Program-made: the position numbers and the translations under genes
Part shown: positions 39,691 to 48,299 of the stretch, piece by piece
Layout: every line of letters begins with the position of its first letter
Numbering within the stretch: position 1 is the stretch's first letter
Assembly (NCBI RefSeq): GCF_039908645.1
Contig: NZ_CP150917.1
Coordinates: 618,501-682,500 of the forward strand
DNA length: 64,000 nucleotides
Direction: 5' to 3'
Source: Pseudomonas helvetica
GTDB taxonomy: Bacteria > Pseudomonadota > Gammaproteobacteria > Pseudomonadales > Pseudomonadaceae
The notes under the pieces: model-generated
Told to the model about the DNA's origin: nothing
Database searches by the model: none
What the model saw: only the letters and a program-made list of their open reading frames with translations

Positions 39691-40187
39691 ATGCGTACGC
39701 CGAACTGATGCAGTTTCGGCGGATAGTTGAAGTCCTCGTCGCCGTGCCGCGAATGGTGATGGCCACCACCATAGGCGCCGTGCTCCGGCTGGAACGGTGC
39801 TTCGATGTTTGCGGTCTGCGCACCCAGCTGTTCGAGCATGGCTTTGAGCACGTAATCGTCAAGCAGGCGCAGCCAGCCATCACCGACTTGCAGGGCAACG
39901 TGGCGGTTGCCCAGGTGATAGGCGGCGCGGGTCAGTTCGAAGGCGTTGGCGCAGGTGACATGCAGCAGTTGCTCGGGACGGGCACAGACACGGACGATGC
40001 GGCCGTCTTCGGCCTCCAGGCATTCGCCGTCGTACAGCGGCGGCTGCCCGCGCTCCAAAAACAACCCGACGTCTTCACCTTCGGCACTGAAACAGCGCAG
40101 GCGACTTTTACTGCGCGCCTCGAAGTTCAGGTGCAACTCGGCGGCCCAGACGGGTTGAGGGTCGATTCTGCGATGAATCACCAGCAT
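39687..40187 (-). CDS. ureE: Urease accessory nickel metallochaperone UreE
   Basis: The start at 40187 (MLVIHRRID) is preferred; a longer in-frame start at 40211 lacks a ribosome-binding site. It gives 166 residues: an N-terminal peptide-binding domain, a C-terminal metal-binding domain with the central ANAFELTRAAYHLGNRH histidine motif, and a His-rich tail (GGGHHHSRHGD). UreE delivers nickel to UreG. Structural genes ureABC and ureD are not in the window; in other pseudomonads they can be separate. Confidence 0.95.
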   Translation of the reverse strand: MLVIHRRIDPQPVWAAELHLNFEARSKSRLRCFSAEGEDVGLFLERGQPPLYDGECLEAEDGRIVRVCARPEQLLHVTCANAFELTRAAYHLGNRHVALQVGDGWLRLLDDYVLKAMLEQLGAQTANIEAPFQPEHGAYGGGHHHSRHGDEDFNYPPKLHQFGVRI

Positions 40188-40375
40188 TGGAAGGCTTCCA
40201 GCAAAGGACAATGCTCAGGCTAGAGCAAGGGGCTTGCCAATCGGACGAGACGTAGGAAAACCCTGTCAGAGCGTAGAAGGTGTTTCTGGATGTTGCGTGA
40301 TTTTGAATAAGTGCGGGTGGGTTTGGTGCGCGGGGGTTTTGTATGCACCAATTTGTAGCGCAAAAAGATGTTGAT

Positions 40376-40452
40376 CGTTCCCATGCTCTGCGCGGGAATG
40401 CCTCACTGGACGCTCTGCGTCCGCTTCGGCAGTGACGCAGAGCGTGGGAACG
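40376..40452. repeat. Inverted repeat with CGTTCCCATGCTCTGCG arms
   Basis: Left arm 40376-40392 and right arm 40436-40452 are complementary with one mismatch. The centre contains a second dyad around GGACGC/GCGTCC. This is a separate pseudomonad intergenic repeat family, located between ureE and desT. Confidence 0.8.
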
Positions 40453-40460
40453 AGCATTGG

Positions 40461-41093
40461 CTACTCGGTACTGCCCAACCCTTGCCAGTGTTTGAGACCG
40501 ATAAAGATAAAGCGCAGTTGTTGAGTGATCTTTGCCTGTGGCGTCAGGTGCGCGGGCAAGGCTTCGGCTGGCGGGTCGATGATGTCGGGGAGGGTGGCGA
40601 ACACGCTTTTGACAATCAGGTCGGCCATGACCGACAACCCGGCAAAATTGAGGTGTTGCAGTTTGGGCATCAAGGACAGGTCGGCTGCCAGGTCCGAGCT
40701 GATGTTTTCGCGCAGTTTGCCGATGGCCAGGCGCACTGGCAGCGAGCCGCCATATTGTTCGCGCGCCAGAAACAGGAACTGCGAACGGTTGGCCGCGACC
40801 ACATCAAGGAAAATTCGCACCGAGGCATCGATGATCCCGCCCATGACGAATTCATTGTGGCGCACCAGGCGGATGGTTTCGCGGAAGGTCTGGCCGACTT
40901 CGCTGACCAGTTCCAGCCCTAGCTGATCCATGTCGGTAAAGTGCCGGTAGAAACCGGTCGGGACAATACCAGCGGTTTTCGCCACTTCACGCAGGCTCAG
41001 GCTGCCGAATCCTCGGCCGCATTCCATCAGGTGGCGGGCAGCGTCCATCAAGGCGTTGCGGGTCTGTTGTTTCTGTTCGGCGCGGGGCAGCAT
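40461..41093 (-). CDS. desT: TetR-family regulator of unsaturated fatty acid synthesis
   Basis: A 210-residue TetR protein. The N-terminal helix-turn-helix is SLREVAKTAGIVPTGFYRHF, and the ligand-binding domain contains LAREQYGGSLPVR. In P. aeruginosa, DesT, which senses the acyl-CoA pool and represses desCB, is encoded next to ureEFG in the same order. That shared neighbourhood and the sequence support the name. No des operon lies in this window. The 110 bases upstream (41094-41203) show no gene. Confidence 0.85.
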   Translation of the reverse strand: MLPRAEQKQQTRNALMDAARHLMECGRGFGSLSLREVAKTAGIVPTGFYRHFTDMDQLGLELVSEVGQTFRETIRLVRHNEFVMGGIIDASVRIFLDVVAANRSQFLFLAREQYGGSLPVRLAIGKLRENISSDLAADLSLMPKLQHLNFAGLSVMADLIVKSVFATLPDIIDPPAEALPAHLTPQAKITQQLRFIFIGLKHWQGLGSTE

Positions 41094-41203
41094 CAGGCGG
41101 CTGACTTCTAATCAAGGACAGCGGCGCACTCTAGCAAATCAGCTTTGCTGGCGTCGAACTTGAGTAAAGGAAGGTGAGGCGGGGAGTACAAGCTACATAA
41201 AGT

Positions 41204-41235
41204 CAAAGCCCGATCCAGGAGATCGGGCTTTTTTC
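41204..41235. terminator. Terminator-like hairpin downstream of the 14-residue-repeat gene
   Basis: AAAGCCCGATC (41204-41214) and GATCGGGCTTTTTT (41221-41234) form a strong stem. The long T-run is on the plus strand, while the leftward gene ending at 41251 would read TTTGACTTTA after the stem. It probably serves that gene. Confidence 0.6.
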
Positions 41236-41250
41236 CGGGCCAGCATGGCC

Positions 41251-41853
41251 TTAGCTCAGGCTAGCGTTGCGTTCGATCACACGGTCACCACCACCTTCAG
41301 CCAGGGTTTGGCCTTGTGGAGTGTGGTCGGAACCGTCGGAAGCCAGGGTCTGACCTTGTGGAGTGCGATCGGAGCCGTCGGAAGCCAGGGTTTGACCTTG
41401 TGGGGTGCGATCGGCGCCGTCGGAAGCCAGGGTCTGGCCTTGTGGGGTGCGATCGGAGCCGTCGGAAGCCAGGGTCTGGCCTTGTGGGGTGCGATCGGAG
41501 CCGTCGGAAGCCAGGGTCTGGCCTTGTGGCGTGCGATCGGAGCCGTCGGAAGCCAGGGTCTGACCTTGTGGGGTGCGATCGGAACCATCGGAAGCAAGGG
41601 TTTGACCTTGTGGAGTGCGATCGGAACCGTCAGAAGCCAGGGTCTGACCTTGTGGTGTCTTGTCGTAGCCGTCCTGAGTGATCAGGCCTTTTTCTTTCAG
41701 GCGTTCGTTACCATTGGCACCATCGGCAACCGTTTGGCTGTAAACCGAGTGGCTGGATTTGACTTGCGGAGTTGCCTGATCGGCAGCTGGCAGGGCAAAA
41801 GCGGTGCTGGCTAACATCGAAAGGGTCAGGCTAAGCAGTACTTGGCGTTTCAT
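41251..41853 (-). CDS. Exported protein with nine 14-residue tandem repeats
   Basis: The start at 41853 (MKRQVLLSLTLSMLASTAFA) is chosen because it opens a clear signal peptide and has GGAG-type purines upstream. It gives 200 residues. After about 60 residues of ordinary sequence come nine copies of DGSDRTPQGQTLAS, then a short tail (GGGDRVIERNASLS). The repeats are hydrophilic, contain no Cys and are probably flexible or repeatedly folded. Secretion to the periplasm or outside is likely. I do not recognise a function; acidic DGSD units could bind cations. Confidence 0.8.
   Translation of the reverse strand: MKRQVLLSLTLSMLASTAFALPAADQATPQVKSSHSVYSQTVADGANGNERLKEKGLITQDGYDKTPQGQTLASDGSDRTPQGQTLASDGSDRTPQGQTLASDGSDRTPQGQTLASDGSDRTPQGQTLASDGSDRTPQGQTLASDGADRTPQGQTLASDGSDRTPQGQTLASDGSDHTPQGQTLAEGGGDRVIERNASLS
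41296..41673 (-). repeat. Nine tandem 42-bp repeats
   Basis: Nine units with the same 42-base period encode the TPQGQTLA repeats. Outer copies carry more substitutions (Asp-His at one end, Asp-Lys at the other) than the inner ones, typical of an array maintained by unequal exchange. Confidence 0.95.
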
Positions 41854-42241
41854 GATCGGTTGCTCCTTGGGAGGGCTATAAAGTGGGTACGAAGTTAATG
41901 CTACTCTCGATAAGTCGATATAAAAGTTCATAAAGACAATGGTAATAATCAACGGAATTGATTGTTCGGCGGAAAGCCTCTAGAACGGACGTTTCCGCGG
42001 AGCGCTTTTGCACCGAGGTGGGTATTTTCGACTCACTTGCGGGTCGAAAAAGTGCGGGGGCGGGTAACGCGAGCTGTCTGATCGGTCAGGAAAGTTGGTT
42101 TTTTCATGTCTGAATGGAAGGAGCGTTAAACCTGCGGGTCATTTGCCAGTCGTAGCTCCTATAATCGGCCGATTTTTGGCCTAACGTTTCTATGCAGGCG
42201 TCGCAGTCAGGGCGCTGAGTCGCAATCAGGAGTTCTGTGCA
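41854..42241. promoter_or_regulatory. Divergent promoter region (repeat protein / AsmA)
   Basis: No gene is seen in these 388 bases. A TATAAT at 42160-42165 is a candidate -10 for the AsmA gene, but no good -35 was found at 17 bases. The left part near 41880-41960 is AT-rich and likely holds the promoter of the leftward repeat gene. Confidence 0.35.
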
Positions 42242-44311
42242 ATGACGCGCACTCGTAAAATTCTCGCCTGGGTTGTCGGCAGCCTCGTGCTGCTGATGGC
42301 CGTGCTGGTGCTGATCATCGCGTTCTTCGACTGGAACCGGATCAAACCGCCGCTCAACAGCAAAGTCTCCGAAGAACTGCACCGCCCCTTTGCCATCAAC
42401 GGCAACCTGACGGTGGCCTGGAAACGTGAAGTCGATGAAGGCGGTTGGCGCGCCTGGGTACCGTGGCCGCATGTGATGGCCGAGGACTTGAGCCTGGGTA
42501 ACCCGGACTGGTCGAAAAAGCCGCAAATGGTCAGCCTCAAGCGCGTCGAGTTGCGGATTTCGCCCTTGGCGCTATTGGCGCAGCGGGTGGTGATCCCGCG
42601 TATCGACCTCACTGAGCCCAATGCCGACTTGCAACGTCTGGCCGATGGTCGTGCCAACTGGACCTTCAAGTTCGATCCGAAAGACCCGAACGCCGAACCG
42701 TCTCGCTGGGTGGTAGACATCGGTGCGATTGGCTTCGACAAGGGCCACGTCACCCTCGACGACCAGACCTTGAACACTCAGCTCGACCTGCTGATCGACC
42801 TGCTGGGCAAGCCGATCCCGTTCAGCGACATCGTCGGTGATAAAGCCGCGAAGAAAGCTCTGGAGAAGGGCTCGGCGCTGCAAGACTATGTGTTCGCGCT
42901 GAAGGTCAAAGGCCAGTACCACGGTCAGAAACTGGCGGGCGAAGGCAAGGTCGGCGGGCTGCTGGCATTACAGGACGCGGCCAAGCCGTTCCCGTTGCAC
43001 GCGCAGGTGAAGATTGCCGATACCAGCGTCGAATTGGCCGGCACCCTGACCGACCCGCTGAATCTCGGCGCGCTGGACCTGCGCCTGAAGCTGGCCGGCA
43101 CCAGCCTGGGCAATCTTTATCCCTTGACCGGCGTACCCCTGCCGGCTTCGCCGCCTTACACTACCGACGGTCACTTGATTGCCAACCTGCGCCAGTCGGA
43201 TGGTGCAACGTTCCACTACGAGGCATTCAACGGCACCATCGGCAGCAGCGATATTCACGGCGACCTGACGTATGTCGCCAGCCAGCCACGACCCAAGCTC
43301 AGCGGTGCGGTGGTCTCCAATCAATTGTTGCTCGCCGACCTCGCGCCGTTGATCGGCGCCGACTCCAACGCCAAGCAAAAGGCTCGCGGCGGCGAAAGCA
43401 AGCAGCCGGCGGACAAGGTGTTGCCGGTCGAGGAGTTCCATACCGAGCGCTGGCGCGATATGGACGCGGATGTCGAATTCACCGGCAAACGCATCGTTCA
43501 AAGCGAGAAGCTGCCGTTTACCGATCTCTATACGCACCTGGTGCTCAACGATGGTCAGATCAGCCTGGAGCCGCTGCGCTTTGGCGTAGCGGGCGGCAAG
43601 CTCGATGCGCAGATCCGTCTGAACGGCCTTGCCACGCCGTTGGAAGGGCGGGCGAAACTGACCGCGCGCGGCTTTAAACTCAAGCAGCTGTTCCCGAGCT
43701 TCGAAACGATGAAAACCAGCTTTGGGGAACTCAACGGTGACGCCGATCTCGCCGGTCACGGCAACTCGGTGGCGGCGTTGCTGGGCAGCGCCAATGGCGA
43801 TCTGAAGCTGTTGATGAATGATGGTGCGATCAGTCGTCAACTGATGGAGCTGGCCGGGTTGAACGTCGGCAATTATGTGGTCGGGAAAATCTTTGGCGAC
43901 CAGGACGTGAAGATCAACTGCGCGGCGGCAGACTTCGACGTCAAGACCGGTCTGGCGACCTCCCGGCTGTTTGTGTTCGACACCGAGAACGCGATCATCT
44001 ACATCGACGGCACGGCGAACATGGCCAGTGAGCAGCTCGACCTGACCATCACGCCGGAGTCCAAGGGCGTGCGGCTGATCTCGTTGCGTTCGCCGCTGTA
44101 TGTGCGCGGTAAGTTCATCAAGCCGGATACCGGTGTGAAGGGTGTGCCGCTGATGTTGCGGGGCGCGGGGATGGTGGCGCTGGGCGTGATTGCCGGTCCG
44201 GCGGTAGGGTTGCTGGCATTGGTAGCGCCGAGTGGCGGTGAGCCGAATCAGTGCGCACCATTGTTGGAGCAGATGAAGGCAGGTAAGGCACCGAAGACCG
44301 TCAAGGGTTGA
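42242..44311 (+). CDS. AsmA-family inner-membrane protein
   Basis: ATG 42242 follows AGGAG and gives 689 residues. One N-terminal transmembrane helix (about residues 9-29) is followed by a large periplasmic region with the AsmA N-terminal pattern FDWNRIKPPLNSKVSEEL. The C-terminal part carries the AsmA-like LLGSANGDLKLLMNDGAISRQLMELAGL and a hydrophobic tail (VALGVIAGPAVGLLALV). AsmA-type proteins form repeating beta-groove bridges and are linked to phospholipid transport to the outer membrane. It appears to be a single-gene unit. Confidence 0.88.
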   Translation: MTRTRKILAWVVGSLVLLMAVLVLIIAFFDWNRIKPPLNSKVSEELHRPFAINGNLTVAWKREVDEGGWRAWVPWPHVMAEDLSLGNPDWSKKPQMVSLKRVELRISPLALLAQRVVIPRIDLTEPNADLQRLADGRANWTFKFDPKDPNAEPSRWVVDIGAIGFDKGHVTLDDQTLNTQLDLLIDLLGKPIPFSDIVGDKAAKKALEKGSALQDYVFALKVKGQYHGQKLAGEGKVGGLLALQDAAKPFPLHAQVKIADTSVELAGTLTDPLNLGALDLRLKLAGTSLGNLYPLTGVPLPASPPYTTDGHLIANLRQSDGATFHYEAFNGTIGSSDIHGDLTYVASQPRPKLSGAVVSNQLLLADLAPLIGADSNAKQKARGGESKQPADKVLPVEEFHTERWRDMDADVEFTGKRIVQSEKLPFTDLYTHLVLNDGQISLEPLRFGVAGGKLDAQIRLNGLATPLEGRAKLTARGFKLKQLFPSFETMKTSFGELNGDADLAGHGNSVAALLGSANGDLKLLMNDGAISRQLMELAGLNVGNYVVGKIFGDQDVKINCAAADFDVKTGLATSRLFVFDTENAIIYIDGTANMASEQLDLTITPESKGVRLISLRSPLYVRGKFIKPDTGVKGVPLMLRGAGMVALGVIAGPAVGLLALVAPSGGEPNQCAPLLEQMKAGKAPKTVKG

Positions 44312-44340
44312 AGAAGGCCCCGACAGCGGCTTTGAGCGTC

Positions 44341-44361
44341 AATGGCGTTCGAAACGCCATT
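44341..44361. terminator. Perfect hairpin after the AsmA gene
   Basis: AATGGCGTT-CGA-AACGCCATT is a perfect nine-base stem with a three-base loop, 30 bases after the stop. No T-run follows, so termination would be weak or Rho-assisted. Confidence 0.35.
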
Positions 44362-44397
44362 AATGCCCCGCATGCCTTTGGCGCTTCAGTCTTTCAT

Positions 44398-45096
44398 TTA
44401 GTGTATTAATGCAGTTGGATTGACGTGAAAAAGGTGGGTGTCTACCTTGCTACCCAGCTTTCCAGTTACTTGGCTTCTGATGGCGTCGTACTTGTCTTCC
44501 TGCAGATGGGTAGACCATAAGAAGGTCTCGGGGTCGCCAAGAATAGTCTTTTGGGAGATCACTTGATCGAGAATTGTGATGTCAACGGAGCGGGAAGTTT
44601 TGAACGATATTTTTAGTGAAAGGGTTGTTTTGTTTTCGAATACAATTGTCAGAAGCGTGCTGATGTTGAAAGTGGAATTTTCACTGGGTAAAAAGTTGCC
44701 GGGGTTAACGTCGGGAATGTGTTTTATTTGAATTTTATTCACTATCGCCTCAATGATCGGGGAATCATCAGGCAGCTGTTTTATGATGGTAAATGCGTTG
44801 CTAAGTTGTTGTAATTGCCCTTCCATTAATGCGCTGGATAAACCTGTCTTTGCAAGGGTCAAAAGACTCGAAGGTTCTTTCTTGATCGTTCGGCTTTCGA
44901 AGCTGTTGACTGTCCAGAACAAGGTGTTCAGGGTTTTTCGGTAAGCATTGAGTTCAGTGTCGGGAGTGCTGTTGGCAATCAGTTGCGCCAGTAGGCTGGA
45001 ATGCAAAATATCTTTTTTATAGCCTTCGGAGTGTGAGCCGTAAAAAAGTGTAATGTTTCCGTCAACGACGTAAATGTCGGGTGTCATAGACTTCAT
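44398..45096 (-). CDS. Unrecognised protein, AT-richer than neighbours
   Basis: The start at 45096 (MKSMTPDIYVVDG) follows CGGAGC and gives 232 residues; an ATG at 45147 would add 17 residues but has no ribosome-binding site. No signal peptide or membrane helix is seen. The middle is rich in Leu, Thr and Ile and may be beta-rich (STFNISTLLTIVFENKTTLSLKIS). Codon use is visibly more AT-rich than the flanking genes, which suggests recent transfer. It lies 98 bases downstream of a second unrecognised gene on the same strand, so they may act together. Function unknown. Confidence 0.65.
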   Translation of the reverse strand: MKSMTPDIYVVDGNITLFYGSHSEGYKKDILHSSLLAQLIANSTPDTELNAYRKTLNTLFWTVNSFESRTIKKEPSSLLTLAKTGLSSALMEGQLQQLSNAFTIIKQLPDDSPIIEAIVNKIQIKHIPDVNPGNFLPSENSTFNISTLLTIVFENKTTLSLKISFKTSRSVDITILDQVISQKTILGDPETFLWSTHLQEDKYDAIRSQVTGKLGSKVDTHLFHVNPTALIH

Positions 45097-45194
45097 AAAA
45101 GCTCCGGGAAAATGAAATGAAAGCGGGTTGACGGGAACGGAGGCCATGAGTGCTCATTGGCCTCGGTTTTCATCAATTTACTTGAATGTAATTA

Positions 45195-45950
45195 TTAGAA
45201 ACCCGGAATGCTCTCCAGGAAGTCTTCGGCAGCCTGGCCAAGCTTCTTAAGAACGGAAGCACGTATTTGGTCATAGATACCCACGTTGAGATAAACGGCC
45301 GATGCTGCCGATTTTACAGCGGTGGATTGAGTGGTCGACTTCCACCAGAGAATGCCCCGAGTGCTTTCCCTGACATCCACGGATGTGCAGTTAAGAATCA
45401 TCATTGGCGAACCTTCGCGGGTTTGCCAGACTGGCGACATGTCAAACTTGGCTTCATAGCCAATTTTGGCATTGCGATTGTAAATATTGATCAATCCTTC
45501 ATTATTTTTCACGCCTTCCACGGCTTTGCCAGCGAGCGCCAGCAATTGTGGGGCATTTGCACCCACCAGGCCCTGAAGTATCTCAAAGGCTACAGCATCC
45601 ATGGTGAGGCCGGTTTTACGGATGTTTATATCCTTGGTTTGGGACGCCTGGGTGACCCAGCCAAGTTTGGCAAGGCTCTCGGTGTAATACTTGTACCACT
45701 CGTGCAGTTGCTTGATTGGGTCATACAGTTGTGTTGCGGCGTTTTGAACTAGTAACTTGCAGTTGTCAACGTCTTTACGGTTTTGCTCCGAGACGCCGGG
45801 TATGTAAATGTTCATCATTTCCGGACCGACTGTAGCGCTTTCTTTGTTTGGGTCGATCGGTGGGCTGAACGTAGCGATTCGAGGTGTAAAGCTCGAAGCT
45901 GGTAAAACAGGAAGCGTATCAAGAAATTCGAGGCGTTGTTCAATATGCAT
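45195..45950 (-). CDS. Unrecognised protein, partner of the previous gene
   Basis: A 251-residue protein starting MHIEQRLEFLDTLPVLPASS. It lacks a signal peptide. A mixed region (DPIKQLHEWYKYYTESLAKLGWVTQ) precedes a helical, membrane-like stretch (AFEILQGLVGANAPQLLALAGKAVEG) and a C-terminal beta/helix part ending FLESIPGF. The arrangement is reminiscent of small pore-forming or effector proteins, but I cannot place the family. Base composition resembles the adjacent 44398-45096 gene. Function unknown. Confidence 0.65.
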   Translation of the reverse strand: MHIEQRLEFLDTLPVLPASSFTPRIATFSPPIDPNKESATVGPEMMNIYIPGVSEQNRKDVDNCKLLVQNAATQLYDPIKQLHEWYKYYTESLAKLGWVTQASQTKDINIRKTGLTMDAVAFEILQGLVGANAPQLLALAGKAVEGVKNNEGLINIYNRNAKIGYEAKFDMSPVWQTREGSPMMILNCTSVDVRESTRGILWWKSTTQSTAVKSAASAVYLNVGIYDQIRASVLKKLGQAAEDFLESIPGF

Positions 45951-46343
45951 AAATAGAGTCCTTGTTGTTTGATTGCAGACCTCTTGTCTGTGATTTGAAA
46001 TATAAACAACTGAGGCGTTATGTCGAGTGTGCGTTTGTAACTCGATGATTGTTGCGGGGTGTTTCTGTGGTTGTTAGTATAAGAAGGCGTTGTTTTTTTC
46101 GGGGGTATTAAGAATGTGTGCGATTATTTGGCTGCGCTAAGACCGCTGCTGTTACACGTCTCTGAATATAATCGTCATGTCGCCGGTGTGTCCGCTACTT
46201 AAGTGTGAGTGATTGGTGTGAAGTAGCGAGCCGGGAATGTCATAGACTGGTCGTGAAGGTGTCATCCTCGGGGGGCGATGCTCGTGAGCGACATCTTGCA
46301 TCCCGCCTTGGGCCTTCTTACTCGATCACAAGGATGTCTGCCC
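45951..46343. other. Intergenic region before the lipase gene, no gene seen
   Basis: 393 bases of AT-rich sequence between the start of the unrecognised minus-strand gene and the lipase. No repeat, hairpin terminator or coding frame with good composition was found. It presumably holds divergent promoters. Confidence 0.5.
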
Positions 46344-47234
46344 ATGTCGCAAGAGACCTCCACGCGTTACCCCTTGGTGCTGGTCCCGGGAATGCTCGGC
46401 TTTATTCGGCTGCTGTTCTATCCCTACTGGTACGGGATCATTTCGGCGCTGCGCCGGGGTGGGGCGACAGTGATCGCGGTTCAGGTTTCGCCGGTCAACT
46501 CCAACGAAGTGCGCGGTGAAGAGTTGTTAGTGCAAATCGATGAAATATTGCGCGAAACCGGTGCAAGCAAAGTCAATCTGATTGGCCACAGCCAAGGTTC
46601 GCTGACCGCCCGTTACGCTGCCGCCAAGCGCCCGGACCTGATAGCCTCGGTGACGTCGGTAGCGGGGCCCAACCATGGCTCGGAGCTGGCGGACTACCTG
46701 CACAAACACTGTCCGCCCAACAGTGCGAAAGGCCGTGTGCTGAGTGCGTTGTTGCAACTGGTCGCGTGGTTGATGGGCCTGCTGGAAACCGGTCATCCCA
46801 GGCACAAATGGCCGGTGGATGTTCATGCCTCGCACGACTCGCTGACCAGCGAAGGGGTCGCGCTGTTCAATCAGCGTTATCCACAGGGGTTGCCCGAGAC
46901 CTGGGGCGGGCATGGGCCAGAGTTGGTCAACGGCGTGCGCTATTACTCGTGGTCCGGGACCTTGCAACCGGGCAAGACCGACCGTGGCGGTAACCTGTTC
47001 GACGGCACCAACCGCAGCTGTCGCTTGTTCGCCACCACCTTCGTCCGCGAAGCGGGGCATTGCGACGGTATGGTCGGGCGTTACAGCTCGCATTTGGGCA
47101 CGGTGATTGGCGATGAATACCCGCTGGATCACTTCGACATCGTCAACCAGTCGCTGGGGCTAGTGGGCAAAGGCGCCGATCCGCTGCGGTTATTCGTCGA
47201 GCATGCGCAGCGACTGAAGGCGGCGGGGGTCTAG
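46344..47234 (+). CDS. Triacylglycerol lipase (family I.1/I.2-like)
   Basis: ATG 46344 (MSQETSTRYPLVLVPGMLGF) follows AAGGAT and gives 296 residues; the in-frame ATG at 46278 lacks a ribosome-binding site. The nucleophile is S83 in IGHSQGSLTARY. The acid lies before GHCDGMVG, and the catalytic His in LDHFDIVNQ. Two Cys residues (NRSCRLF and GHCDG) could form the family's stabilising disulfide. There is no signal peptide, as in some P. fluorescens lipases of this family, so the export route is unclear. No lipase foldase gene is present nearby. It hydrolyses long-chain triglycerides. Confidence 0.88.
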   Translation: MSQETSTRYPLVLVPGMLGFIRLLFYPYWYGIISALRRGGATVIAVQVSPVNSNEVRGEELLVQIDEILRETGASKVNLIGHSQGSLTARYAAAKRPDLIASVTSVAGPNHGSELADYLHKHCPPNSAKGRVLSALLQLVAWLMGLLETGHPRHKWPVDVHASHDSLTSEGVALFNQRYPQGLPETWGGHGPELVNGVRYYSWSGTLQPGKTDRGGNLFDGTNRSCRLFATTFVREAGHCDGMVGRYSSHLGTVIGDEYPLDHFDIVNQSLGLVGKGADPLRLFVEHAQRLKAAGV

Positions 47235-47241
47235 CCGCTTT

Positions 47242-47335
47242 TGTGGCGAGAGAGCTTGCTCCCGTTGGGTTGCGCAGCAGCCCCAAAACAGGCGACCGCT
47301 TCGCGGTCGAGCGGGAGCAAGCTCCCTCGCCACAG
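47242..47335. repeat. REP-type palindromic repeat pair (short version)
   Basis: Left arm TGTGGCGAGAGAGCTTGCTC, right arm GAGCAAGCTCCCTCGCCACA, with a shorter centre than other copies. Confidence 0.85.
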
Positions 47336-47339
47336 GGGA

Positions 47340-48215
47340 TCAGGTGCGGCCTAACACCGTGGTCCAACGCTCCGAAAGAATCACTCCGCCCAGCGTCAGC
47401 ACGCCACCCACCAGGTGATACAGCGCCAGTTGCTCATGCAGCACCACCGCCGCAATCAATGCGGTAATCAGTGGCAGCAGGTTGAAGAACAGCGTGGTTC
47501 GGCTTGGCCCCAGACGCACCACCGCTTGCATCCACGCCAGTGGCGCGAGCATCGAGGCCAGCAGGCAGGCATAAAGCACCAGTGGAATGTTCTGCAAGGT
47601 CAGGCCAACTTTTGGCGAGGCCAGGAACAGCGGAAACAGCACCACCACCGCCACCAGCACCTGCAAATACAACAGCACCAGCGGCGGCAAACGCAGCTGC
47701 CATTTTTTCAGCAAGGTGCTGTAGACCGCATAGGCCAGGGTCGCGATCAGCATCATCGCATCGCCCAGGTTGACCCCGTGTTCCAGTAGCACACCCAGGC
47801 TGCCGGACGAAACCACCACCAGCACGCCGGCAAACGACAGCACCGCACCGGCCAGCGCGCCGGCGGTCAGCCGTTGGCCGAGGCTGATAATCGCCATGGC
47901 CAGTGACATCAACGGCATCAGCGACAGGATGATGCCCATGTTGGTGGCCGAGGTCAGCGTTGCGGCGAAGTAGGCCAGGCTTTGATAGACCGCCATGCCA
48001 AGCACGCCGAGGACGAAGACCTTGCCCAGGTTCGGGCGAATGACCGTCCAATGACGTATCACCGGTTTGAGCATGAATGGCGTGAACAGCACTCCGGCGA
48101 GCAACCAGCGATAGAAACCGATCTCGGCAGGGAAGATCGCGCCGACCGCCAGTTTGTTGATCACGGTGTTGCCGGCCCAGATGAAAATGGCCAGCAGGGG
48201 ATAAGCATATTGCAT
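47340..48215 (-). CDS. EamA/DMT-family transporter
   Basis: A 291-residue inner-membrane protein with about ten helices in two EamA repeats. The start MQYAYPLLAIFIWAGNTVINKLAVGAI and the mid-protein FAATLTSATNMGIILSLMPL are typical. Members export metabolites or amino acids. A divergent AraC-type regulator begins 84 bases away and is the likely controller. The substrate is not predictable. Confidence 0.88.
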   Translation of the reverse strand: MQYAYPLLAIFIWAGNTVINKLAVGAIFPAEIGFYRWLLAGVLFTPFMLKPVIRHWTVIRPNLGKVFVLGVLGMAVYQSLAYFAATLTSATNMGIILSLMPLMSLAMAIISLGQRLTAGALAGAVLSFAGVLVVVSSGSLGVLLEHGVNLGDAMMLIATLAYAVYSTLLKKWQLRLPPLVLLYLQVLVAVVVLFPLFLASPKVGLTLQNIPLVLYACLLASMLAPLAWMQAVVRLGPSRTTLFFNLLPLITALIAAVVLHEQLALYHLVGGVLTLGGVILSERWTTVLGRT

Positions 48216-48299
48216 GGGAAAAACCAGAACGTTGATGACGGGGTGATTATCGCCTGTCTGGATGCGCGCCTATACTTCAATCCAGACAACCTGCCCCTG

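Noticed and set aside
41316..41681. Plus-strand repetitive frames across the 42-bp repeats
   Set aside because: Shadows of the exported repeat protein; they lack a signal peptide and a ribosome-binding site.
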